The notes beneath the pieces are model-generated. The model made no database searches. It worked only from the letters and a program-made list of their open reading frames with translations, and was not told where the DNA came from. Shown in pieces: positions 1-5,038 of a DNA stretch of 5,038 nucleotides; position 1 is the stretch's first letter, and every line of letters begins with the position of its first letter. The translations under genes and the position numbers were made by a program. The stretch comes from Bacteroidales bacterium (GTDB lineage: Bacteria; Bacteroidota; Bacteroidia; Bacteroidales; WCHB1-69): assembly GCA_024400715.1 (NCBI GenBank), contig JAKSMH010000129.1:1-5038 (forward strand), given 5' to 3'.

Positions 1-63
1 CAGAAGGGGATTTGCGCTCGCTTCGTTCGTCGATTCTAAAAGAAGGGGATTGGGGTTCCCGAT
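1..63. repeat. 54-bp dispersed repeat, left copy, with terminal hairpin
   Basis: Bases 1-54 are identical to 1569-1622, so this is the left member of a direct-repeat pair bracketing the ATPase gene. The unit holds an internal 11-bp direct repeat, AGAAGGGGATT, at 2-12 and 41-51, around a core rich in TTCG/TCG. Just past the identical part, 49-54 (ATTGGG) can pair with 58-63 (CCCGAT) across a 3-base loop with one T-G wobble. The copy starts at the window edge, so it may extend further left. No protein is supported here. It is probably a structured intergenic repeat; its downstream position relative to the minus-strand ATPase would also suit a role in transcript ending, which is inference. Confidence 0.85.
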
Positions 64-108
64 GCGTTGGGGCGTTTCTACGGGAGAACGGAACAATTCC
101 CAAATCAA

Positions 109-1308
109 TTAGTACAAGAATCCCAGTAGCCAAAGTGGCAACTTGTGACCATGGGCACTTTCAATGTCATCGGCAAAAATGTATGCGTCGGGCTGGTCTG
201 CTATCTGGTCGTAAGTTTTATCGGCTCCCCCAATCTCAATAGTCCATTTCCCGTCAATGCGGAAATCGCCTTCCTTTTTGCTGTATTCCACCGTGTGCCC
301 GTATGACAACTGGTTCACGGCAAAGCATTCACGAAGGGTTCCCTTGTTTACGGCCGTCGTGGCAAGCGCGTGCATCAAGTTGGGATTGTCAAGGTATATT
401 TTGTCGGGTTTCTGCATCTTCTTAACGGAAATCAAATCGCTGTACAGTAAGGCTAATAGCTTGGCATCCTTCAGATGACTGAGGTATTCCACCACTGTAT
501 TGCGTTGTAACCCAATGGTGTTGGATAATTTCGCAATATCGACTTCAAAAGGAACCTGTTGTGACAATACTGAAAGTAAAGCTTTGAGTTTACGGCAATT
601 GGCTGGGGCAACGTGCCGCAGTTGAGGCAATTCCACTTCAATGGCGTGCGAGATGGATTGGTCAATCAGCGTGTAGTAGTCAATGGGGTTGGTCAGGTAA
701 AAAGGATAGTATCCCACTTTAAGATACTCGTGGAAATGCTGCAATGGACGGCAGACTTCGTTGACTTGTGCCACAAACGGATGAGGATTGGCAAGTAGGT
801 CTTCAAAGGAAGATTGCGGCAGGGTGATACCCTTATAAAATTGAAGATACTCCCTGAAGGAAAGTCCGGGCATATCGTAACCCACGCATCGACGTGACAA
901 GTCGGCATCACCATCAATGAGGCGCAAAGCGGATGAACCGCTGAGAACGATTTGCAGGTCTGGATATATCTCGGAAATCTCTTTCACTTCGCGGCTCCAG
1001 TTCGCATATTTGTGTACCTCATCAAGGATTAGCAGGCGTCCGCCGTGCTGGTGAAACCGCTGCGACACGTCCAACAGCGTGCGAGTGGCGAAATACGTCC
1101 AATCCAGCGAGCAATACAGCACTTCCGAACTCCCTGATTCAAAATGCTGTTTTACGAATTGCCTTAGTAATGTGGTTTTTCCTACCCCTTTTGCACCGCG
1201 TATGCAAAGCATCGGTGCAGTCCAGTTAATATGATCCATATACCCTCTGATGATGTCCATCTTCGTGGATCGTAGTAGGGCGTCTTGGCGTTTGAAAAGT
1301 ATTTCCAT
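109..1308 (-). CDS. AAA_14/DUF4143-type ATP-binding protein
   Basis: A complete 399-residue P-loop ATPase of the AAA_14 plus DUF4143 architecture. The Walker A motif GAKGVGKTT is at residues 38-46 (K44), Walker B LLILDEVH at 92-99 (D96, E97), and a sensor-1-like SGSS at 123-126. Paired arginines R139/R140 before the PGLSFREYL motif are candidate arginine-finger residues. A winged-helix-like segment spans about 240-290. The C-terminal part (about 303-399) resembles the PD-(D/E)XK-like fold of DUF4143: D348 and E358 are present, but the usual ExK reads EIGG, with K364 further on. The ending PLWLLGFLY is typical of the Bacteroidales members, so the C terminus is intact. The ATG at 1308 gives full family length. 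These proteins are often multicopy in Bacteroidales genomes and their cellular role is poorly defined; I infer ATP-driven nucleic-acid or protein remodelling only. The gene stands alone, flanked by 54-bp repeats, with palindromes in its leader. Confidence 0.9.
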   Translation of the reverse strand: MEILFKRQDALLRSTKMDIIRGYMDHINWTAPMLCIRGAKGVGKTTLLRQFVKQHFESGSSEVLYCSLDWTYFATRTLLDVSQRFHQHGGRLLILDEVHKYANWSREVKEISEIYPDLQIVLSGSSALRLIDGDADLSRRCVGYDMPGLSFREYLQFYKGITLPQSSFEDLLANPHPFVAQVNEVCRPLQHFHEYLKVGYYPFYLTNPIDYYTLIDQSISHAIEVELPQLRHVAPANCRKLKALLSVLSQQVPFEVDIAKLSNTIGLQRNTVVEYLSHLKDAKLLALLYSDLISVKKMQKPDKIYLDNPNLMHALATTAVNKGTLRECFAVNQLSYGHTVEYSKKEGDFRIDGKWTIEIGGADKTYDQIADQPDAYIFADDIESAHGHKLPLWLLGFLY

Positions 1309-1350
1309 CGTGTCAATTGCTTTTGTTGAAGTGTAATTTATGACTTGTTT

Positions 1351-1401
1351 TGCTTTTTATAACAAGCATTTATTATATAAAAGTGCTTTTTATATAAAGC
1401 A
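1351..1401. promoter_or_regulatory. Tandem 18-bp near-palindromes in ATPase leader
   Basis: Two 18-bp sites, TGCTTTTTATAACAAGCA (1351-1368) and TGCTTTTTATATAAAGCA (1384-1401), differ at two positions and start 33 bp apart, close to three helical turns. The second is a clean inverted repeat (TGCTTT/AAAGCA around a 6-bp AT centre). The first has TGCTT/AAGCA arms and can also form CTTGTT (1344-1349)/AACAAG (1361-1366). Both lie between the predicted -7 box at 1412-1419 and the ATPase start at 1308. Same-face spacing suits a dimeric DNA-binding protein acting as operator or roadblock; RNA hairpins in the leader are the alternative. Autoregulation by the ATPase through its winged-helix segment is possible but not shown. 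Confidence 0.6.
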
Positions 1402-1411
1402 TTTTAGTTTG

Positions 1412-1419
1412 CAAAAATA
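1412..1419 (-). promoter_or_regulatory. Predicted -7 box for the ATPase gene
   Basis: On the minus strand this reads TATTTTTG, a full match to the Bacteroidota -7 consensus TAnnTTTG. No good -33 TTTG/TTG is visible about 19 bases upstream (1439-1442 reads AGAT), so the call rests on the -7 element alone. It would give a leader of roughly 95 bases before the ATG at 1308, spanning both near-palindromes. Confidence 0.5.
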
Positions 1420-1440
1420 CAATAATTTTTGAAATAATAT

Positions 1441-1568
1441 CTTTCGTGTTGAAAATATTTTGCTTCATTTCGTCTTCTTTCCCCTCCTTGCTCGGCAAAG
1501 CTCAAACAAGGAACGGCTTCGCCGTGATGTTGATGTCACTACCCCGGTCTGATGGCCACCACTCCTTT
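1441..1568. other. Hairpin-rich intergenic sequence left of the second 54-bp repeat
   Basis: No coding region is supported. The stretch contains several small inverted repeats: CCTTG (1486-1490) with CAAGG (1507-1511), ACGGC (1513-1517) with GCCGT (1521-1525) around TTC, and CTCCTT (1562-1567) with AAGGGG (1572-1577, one G-T pair) reaching into the 54-bp repeat. It looks like part of a larger structured intergenic element that continues into the repeat. The matching flank of the left copy would lie outside the window, so its true extent cannot be judged here. Confidence 0.45.
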
Positions 1569-1622
1569 CAGAAGGGGATTTGCGCTCGCTTCGTTCGTCG
1601 ATTCTAAAAGAAGGGGATTGGG
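1569..1622. repeat. 54-bp dispersed repeat, right copy
   Basis: Exact copy of bases 1-54, in the same orientation, on the other side of the ATPase gene. The starts of the two copies are 1568 bp apart. It has the same internal duplication of AGAAGGGGATT. The copies diverge right after GATTGGG, where this one continues TTTTCCC and the left one GTTCCC. It could be a genome-wide intergenic repeat, or a boundary left by insertion or duplication of the ATPase segment. No transposase or terminal inverted repeats are visible. Confidence 0.92.
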
Positions 1623-1637
1623 TTTTCCCAATCTCTT
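1612..1637. other. Hairpin closing the right repeat copy
   Basis: GATTGGG at 1616-1622 pairs perfectly with CCCAATC at 1627-1633 around a TTTT loop. Pairing extends outward through G-T, G-C, G-T and A-T pairs to 1612/1637, giving about 11 bp. There is no immediate U-run on the right side, so it is not a classical intrinsic terminator for rightward transcription. It lies about 75 bp before the -7 box of the desulfurase gene and could insulate it from upstream reads. Confidence 0.6.
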
Positions 1638-1687
1638 AATCCCCCAACTGTTCCCTTTTACAATAAAAATTTAAAACCCCATTCGCA

Positions 1688-1718
1688 TTAGATAATTGAT
1701 ATAAATTTTGTATCTTTG
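1688..1718 (+). promoter_or_regulatory. Predicted promoter of the cysteine desulfurase-family gene
   Basis: TATCTTTG at 1711-1718 fully matches the Bacteroidota -7 consensus TAnnTTTG. With a 19-base spacer the -33 position falls on TTAG (1688-1691), a partial match to TTTG. Transcription would begin near 1723-1726, giving a leader of only about 20 bases before the ATG at 1745. Confidence 0.7.
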
Positions 1719-1744
1719 CAATTCAATTTAATTTGAAGAAAGTT

Positions 1745-2899
1745 ATGATTTATTTAGACAATTCAGCCACTACTTATCCCAAGCCAGACGTGGTTTATGA
1801 TTTTATGAATACTTATTACCGCACACACGGTGTCAGCCCCGGTCGTTCGGGCTTCGACGCGGCTATCGAAACGGGTGAGTTGGTCGAAAATACCAGAAAA
1901 ATGCTGACCCAGTTGTTCAACGGCGGCGGCGATCCCAACCGTTTGACTTTTAGTTATAACGCTACCGATTCGTTGAATATCCTCATTCAGGGTCTGGTGG
2001 AAAAAGGTGCCCACGTCATCACGACGATGTTGGAACACAATTCCGTTTTGCGTCCTTTGTATGCGATGGAGCAGAAGGGCTTGATCGAAGCTACCTATTT
2101 GCCTTTTGACAAGCACGGTTACGTAGATCCCGATGATTTCAAGAAGGCCATCCAACCCAATCCCAAATTTGCGGTTTGTACGCAATGTTCCAACGTGATT
2201 GGTACGGTGCAGCCGATTGCCGCCATCGGCAAGATTTGCAAGGAAAACGGCATCATTTTTGTCGTTGACGGAAGTCAGGGCGCAGGAGCCAATACGATGG
2301 ATATGGTTAATTTCGGTGTGGATTGTTATGCGTTTACCGGTCATAAATGTCTGATGGGACCCACTGGTATCGGTGGCTCATACGTCCGCGAAGGCATTAC
2401 CATCAACCATACTCGCTTTGGCGGCACCGGGGTTCGCTCTGCATATCCCGGCCATCTGGAAGAATATCCCTATCGCTTGGAAGCGGGTACGATGAACTTG
2501 CTCGGCGTGGCAGGTTTGCACGCTGGTGTGAAGTGGGTGATGGAGCAGGGTGTCGAAAATCTGCATAACCAGGAAATGAAGTTGTGGGAAAAACTGCGTC
2601 TGGGTATCAAGGACGTGCCCGGCGTAACTTTGTATTGCGCCGAATCCGTGGAAAACCACAATCCGGTGATGTCTATCAATATCAACGGTTTTGAGGCCGG
2701 TGATGTGGGCACGATGTTGGATGTGGATTACGACATTGCCTGCCGTACGGGTTTGCAATGCGCCCCGAAAGTCCACGTGGGTATCGGCACCATCGATATT
2801 CACGGCACGGTTCGTTTGAGTATCGGTGCTTTCAACACCGAAGCCGATATCGATACGGCTATTACCGCCATTAAGGAAATCGCCGCACTGAAGAACTAG
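1745..2899 (+). CDS. Cysteine desulfurase family protein (class V aminotransferase)
   Basis: A PLP-dependent fold-type I enzyme of 384 residues, full length for the family. The ATG at 1745 is chosen over an in-frame TTG at 1733 because it yields the canonical N terminus MIYLDNSATTYPKP and sits just after an A/G-rich GAAGAAAG that may act as a weak ribosome binding site. Cofactor residues are visible: H98 in LEHNSV (stacks on the PLP ring), D175 in VVDGSQGAGA (pyridine nitrogen), Q178, and K201 in TGHKCLMGP (Schiff-base lysine). The active-site loop RTGLQCAP carries C339, the expected persulfide-forming cysteine. The ending resembles the TIGR01977-type desulfurase family (EF2568-like) more than housekeeping IscS or SufS, so removal of sulfur from cysteine, or selenium from selenocysteine, is the likely reaction. 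No sulfur acceptor or Fe-S assembly gene is adjacent. It has its own promoter and its stop overlaps the stop of the convergent kinase gene. Confidence 0.93.
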   Translation: MIYLDNSATTYPKPDVVYDFMNTYYRTHGVSPGRSGFDAAIETGELVENTRKMLTQLFNGGGDPNRLTFSYNATDSLNILIQGLVEKGAHVITTMLEHNSVLRPLYAMEQKGLIEATYLPFDKHGYVDPDDFKKAIQPNPKFAVCTQCSNVIGTVQPIAAIGKICKENGIIFVVDGSQGAGANTMDMVNFGVDCYAFTGHKCLMGPTGIGGSYVREGITINHTRFGGTGVRSAYPGHLEEYPYRLEAGTMNLLGVAGLHAGVKWVMEQGVENLHNQEMKLWEKLRLGIKDVPGVTLYCAESVENHNPVMSININGFEAGDVGTMLDVDYDIACRTGLQCAPKVHVGIGTIDIHGTVRLSIGAFNTEADIDTAITAIKEIAALKN

Positions 2900-3534
2900 T
2901 AGAGCTTGAGTGTTATGCCAATCTTATAATACTCCTCGTCTTGACTCATTTTAATGGAATGACGATGATTGTAATAAATGTGTAATAATCTTATCAGAAT
3001 GTCCATGCCGTTTTGTGAGGAATTCATTTTGATGTATTTGTAGTTGTTGATACAGTACAAATGTAAATTATGCATAGAATCAACGGTTATATTGATAAAA
3101 ATGTAACCGTTTTTTCTTTTTGCGTATTTGAAGCAATTGTAAAGAACATCGTCAAACAGGCAAGGCAAAATATATAGGTTTTCATCGCTTTCATTAGAAT
3201 ATTGAAATATTATTTCCGTACTTGAATCAAAGTCTTTAGATAAGAAGTCAATACATTTGCGGATATGTTCAAGCTCTAAAGGTAAAGGAACTCGTTTGTC
3301 ATCAATATGACGCATTTGATAACGTGTGTATGACACGATGTCAAGAATGGTTTCACTTGCTTTTGCGTCAAGGGTGTAATATTGACTATGAACATCAGCA
3401 AGCCGATTAAACAAGAAGTGGGGCGATAATTTCATTCTGAATAACTGTCCTTCCAAATGGCGTTTTTTCGTACATTCATAATGAAGCAATGCCAATGTAA
3501 TGGCATTGGTTGCAATCAATAAGTGACGAAGCAT
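2896..3534 (-). CDS. Short, degenerate LytS/YehU-like sensor histidine kinase
   Basis: A 212-residue protein resembling the His_kinase (PF06580) family. It has one possible membrane segment (about residues 5-19), a short basic linker, then the H-box LSPHFLFN with the phospho-acceptor candidate H39. The dimerisation helices include RVPLPLELEHIRKCIDFL (81-98), a hallmark of the family. The ATPase half is weak: LPCLFDDVLYNCFKYA (123-138) keeps N133 and K136 of the N-box, but the later DNG and GIGLxN boxes are replaced by INNYK and NGMDILIRLL. ATP binding or kinase activity is therefore doubtful. The sensor is essentially missing; known relatives have several transmembrane helices or periplasmic domains. 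The ATG at 3534 is preferred because it follows the transporter stop by 7 bp; an upstream ATG at 3591 would overlap the transporter by 50 bp. No LytTR response regulator is in the window. The sequence is very AT-rich. Confidence 0.75.
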   Translation of the reverse strand: MLRHLLIATNAITLALLHYECTKKRHLEGQLFRMKLSPHFLFNRLADVHSQYYTLDAKASETILDIVSYTRYQMRHIDDKRVPLPLELEHIRKCIDFLSKDFDSSTEIIFQYSNESDENLYILPCLFDDVLYNCFKYAKRKNGYIFINITVDSMHNLHLYCINNYKYIKMNSSQNGMDILIRLLHIYYNHRHSIKMSQDEEYYKIGITLKLY

Positions 3535-3541
3535 AGTGTTG

Positions 3542-4447
3542 TTATTGTCTGTCTGGTTTCTTTTTCTGTTGTACCAGGAAAATTCCAACAATAACGATGA
3601 TTATGCCGAGAATTTTGTAATGCGGGAACGATTCCCCCAGTATAATAAACGATAAAATTGCCGTGACAATGGGAATGAAATTGGTGAAAATACTTGATTT
3701 TCCTATGCCAAAACGCCGAATGCCTTGCAGATAGAACATAAAGGCAAGGGCAGAACACAAAATAGCTAACGCGCTTAAATGAAGCACGTTAGATGTAGAA
3801 AACAAGGTGCTTAATTCTTCAATGATAATCTGCTGGTCGTAAAGGATCAACATCAGCGGTGTGAATAGCAATAAGCCGATCAGATTTTGATAGGTGATGA
3901 CAACAACGGGATGATAGTGTTCGGGAAATTTTCTAATGAAGAAGGTGTAACCCATAGAAGCCGTTACAGCACCGAATGCCAATAAAATCCCCTTTATACT
4001 TACAGAAGCGTTGGTAAATGAAGGAAATAGCATTGTAAAGATACCCAGGAAGGTGATGAAAACACCTAACAAATTGATATGAGAGAAGTTTTCCTTGAAG
4101 TAAAATAAAGACAGAAAGGCGGTTCCAATGGGAATGGTGGCTACAATGACCGATACGACGGAGGCATCGCAGAAGGTGAGACTATAAGTCTCGAAAATAA
4201 AGTATAAAAAGGGTTCAAAGCAACTAAAGGCAATGATGATGGGGATGTCTTGCTTCGCGATTTTCATTTTGTCTCTGAAAAACAGATGACTGATGCAAAG
4301 GAAAACGAAACTGGCGATTAAAACCCTCGAAAAAATAATGGTGATAGGGGAGGCGTCAATAAGTAGCTGCTTGGTGAAAATGAAAGAACTGCCCCATAAT
4401 GATGCGGCAATAACCAACAATAGGTAGTAAAACCAATCTTTTTTCAC
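3542..4447 (-). CDS. EamA/DMT-family inner-membrane transporter
   Basis: A 301-residue drug/metabolite transporter-superfamily protein with two tandem EamA repeats of five helices each, roughly residues 9-140 and 153-294. Family signatures are LWGSSFIFTK (17-26) in helix 1 and the paired repeat ends ATIPIGTAFLSLFYFKEN (103-120) and FIPIVTAILSFIILGESF (257-274). A lysine/arginine-rich tail, QQKKKPDRQ, would face the cytoplasm. Family members export small metabolites, amino acids or drugs, and the substrate cannot be told from sequence. The start is GTG at 4447: it gives a full first helix, there is an in-frame stop upstream, and the next methionine (residue 61) would lose helices 1-2. No promoter is evident; the gene begins 9 bp after the U-tract of the secG terminator, so it may depend on read-through. 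The kinase gene follows after 7 bp, suggesting one transcript. Confidence 0.92.
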   Translation of the reverse strand: MKKDWFYYLLLVIAASLWGSSFIFTKQLLIDASPITIIFSRVLIASFVFLCISHLFFRDKMKIAKQDIPIIIAFSCFEPFLYFIFETYSLTFCDASVVSVIVATIPIGTAFLSLFYFKENFSHINLLGVFITFLGIFTMLFPSFTNASVSIKGILLAFGAVTASMGYTFFIRKFPEHYHPVVVITYQNLIGLLLFTPLMLILYDQQIIIEELSTLFSTSNVLHLSALAILCSALAFMFYLQGIRRFGIGKSSIFTNFIPIVTAILSFIILGESFPHYKILGIIIVIVGIFLVQQKKKPDRQ

Positions 4448-4456
4448 GCTTGTTGC

Positions 4457-4486
4457 AAAAAAAAAAGAGGATTTGCAAACCCTCTT
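4457..4486 (-). terminator. Intrinsic terminator after secG
   Basis: Read on the minus strand, AAGAGG (4486-4481) pairs with CCTCTT (4470-4465). The stem can extend inward through a G-T pair and three A-T pairs to a tiny loop around GC. It is followed by an unbroken run of ten T residues (4466-4457, partly within the stem). This is a textbook rho-independent terminator 24 bp after the secG stop. The other strand also has a T-rich tail after the stem, so it may work in both directions. Confidence 0.9.
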
Positions 4487-4510
4487 CTTTTTGTTTCTTT
4501 TTTATGGTAA

Positions 4511-4810
4511 TTATTCTTCAGCAGCCGTTTCGTCAACTTGTTCGGTCTGTTGGCCTGCGTATGGGTCGTTGGCCTTAAATTCGTTCTTAACTAAAAATGC
4601 ACATACGAAGCACATCACCATAATGAATGCCGCCAATCCCCAAGAGGCTTTTTCCAAAAAGTCCGTGGTTTTTCTAACACCCATAATCTGATTGGACGCG
4701 GCGAAGTTGGATGCCAAACCACCACCTTTGGAGTTCTGAATCAGAACGATGAATGCTAAAATGATACAAGCAATAATTACTAATACAACTACTAATGTCA
4801 ACACTGTCAT
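4511..4810 (-). CDS. secG: Preprotein translocase subunit SecG
   Basis: A 99-residue small membrane protein with the SecG layout: helix 1 at about residues 3-24, the conserved cytoplasmic loop IQNSKGGGLASNFAASNQIMG (24-44, with the KGGGL core), and helix 2 at about 54-73, followed by an acidic tail (QVDETAAEE) common in Bacteroidota. SecG joins SecY and SecE in the inner-membrane translocon and aids SecA-driven export. The ATG at 4810 is preceded by an A/T-rich stretch without a Shine-Dalgarno, usual for the phylum. No -7 box is visible in the bases immediately upstream, and a U-box reading frame ends 4 bp before the start, so its native promoter or upstream operon partner may be missing. A strong terminator follows. 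Confidence 0.95.
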   Translation of the reverse strand: MTVLTLVVVLVIIACIILAFIVLIQNSKGGGLASNFAASNQIMGVRKTTDFLEKASWGLAAFIMVMCFVCAFLVKNEFKANDPYAGQQTEQVDETAAEE

Positions 4811-4814
4811 TAAT

Positions 4815-5038
4815 TTAGTTGATTATTCTTTTTTTCAATTCTTTATTAGGAATAAGCTGATCTTTAGTCAAAGGCTGTCTGTTATATGGATCATAGGAAT
4901 TATCATTTAAATGCTTTTCAATTTCTTTTCTGTCAGTACTAGCCTCAGAATGTAGATCCAATCCGCTGCCTAGAACCCAGTCGACGTAAATTGAAATTAT
5001 ATTCCTAGCCAGGCCACTTCGATACCAGACACTGCGCG
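4815..5038 (-). CDS. Partial U-box domain protein (E3 ubiquitin ligase-like)
   Basis: An open frame of 73 codons enters from the right edge (first full codon at 5036) and ends with TAA at 4817-4815; the 5' end lies outside the window. Its last 41 residues read as the second half of a U-box, with STDRKEIEKHL followed by YDPYNRQPLTKDQLIPNKEL. These correspond to the TYDRxxIxxHL and DPxxRxPLTxxQLIPNxxLK signatures of CHIP/STUB1 and UFD2-type E3/E4 ligases. The preceding VDWVLGSG may be a divergent form of DPVxxPSG, but eight extra residues before the DR make that half uncertain. In eukaryotes the U-box recruits E2 enzymes for ubiquitin transfer. Bacteria have no such pathway, so a genuine bacterial copy would suggest a host-directed effector. 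The frame stops 4 bp before secG. Contamination or a chimeric contig end is a serious alternative. Confidence 0.65.
   Translation of the reverse strand, partial: RSVWYRSGLARNIISIYVDWVLGSGLDLHSEASTDRKEIEKHLNDNSYDPYNRQPLTKDQLIPNKELKKRIIN

Noticed and set aside
12..242. Plus-strand frame of 76 codons starting in the left repeat
   Set aside because: It overlaps the 3' end of the clearly coding ATPase gene on the other strand, starts inside a repeat and shows no recognisable domain.
1513..1525. ACGGC-TTC-GCCGT hairpin as an intrinsic terminator
   Set aside because: The stem is only 5 bp with no T-run on either side, and no gene ends just before it.
1..1622. CRISPR array or insertion sequence suggested by the direct repeats
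   Set aside because: There are only two repeat copies, 1.5 kb apart with a gene between, no regular spacers, no transposase and no terminal inverted repeats.
1733..1744. Upstream TTG start for the desulfurase
   Set aside because: The ATG at 1745 gives the canonical MIYLDN start of the family, and the TTG would place the likely ribosome binding site inside the coding region.
1763..2344. Minus-strand frame of 193 codons inside the desulfurase gene
   Set aside because: It is antisense to a well-supported PLP enzyme, its composition follows the codon pattern of the sense gene, and it has no family resemblance.
2378..2803. Minus-strand frame of 141 codons inside the desulfurase gene
   Set aside because: Same reason: it is a shadow of the sense coding frame, with no motif.
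3535..3591. Upstream ATG at 3591 for the kinase gene
   Set aside because: It would overlap the transporter by 50 bp and add 19 hydrophilic residues with no family similarity; the ATG at 3534 follows the transporter stop by 7 bp.
4473..4691. Plus-strand frame of 72 codons opposite secG
   Set aside because: It lies antisense to secG and begins in the terminator stem; no domain is recognisable.

Overview
The window looks like chromosomal DNA from a member of the Bacteroidota, most likely Bacteroidales. Two promoter -7 boxes match the phylum's TAnnTTTG consensus, Shine-Dalgarno signals are weak or absent, and there is a typical Bacteroidales-style AAA_14 ATPase ending in GFLY, a SecG and a LytS-type kinase. 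I cannot name the genus.

Left part (1-1744): a 399-residue AAA_14/DUF4143-type ATPase gene (109-1308, minus) lies between two exact copies of a 54-bp repeat (1-54 and 1569-1622). Each repeat copy ends in a GGG/CCC hairpin whose 3' arm differs in sequence but still pairs. The ATPase leader carries two 18-bp near-palindromes whose starts are 33 bp apart, downstream of a -7 box. The rest of the 436-bp divergent gap holds more hairpin-rich intergenic sequence and the promoter of the next gene.

Middle (1745-2899, plus): an intact PLP-dependent cysteine desulfurase-family protein (class V aminotransferase) with its lysine and active-site cysteine present. Its stop codon shares a CTAG palindrome with the stop of the convergent gene on the other strand.

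Right part (2896-5038, all minus): reading leftwards from the right edge there is a reading frame cut by the window edge whose C-terminal half reads as a eukaryotic-type U-box (E3 ubiquitin ligase domain), then 4 bp later secG, a strong intrinsic terminator, a 10-TM EamA/DMT transporter with a GTG start, and 7 bp later a short, degenerate LytS/YehU-like histidine kinase. The transporter and kinase appear co-transcribed, and the kinase stretch is clearly richer in AT than the desulfurase gene.

The most surprising item is the U-box next to secG. It is either a transferred, host-directed gene in a host-associated bacterium or a chimeric join with protist DNA at a contig end. The sequence alone cannot decide between these, and the artefact must be excluded first.
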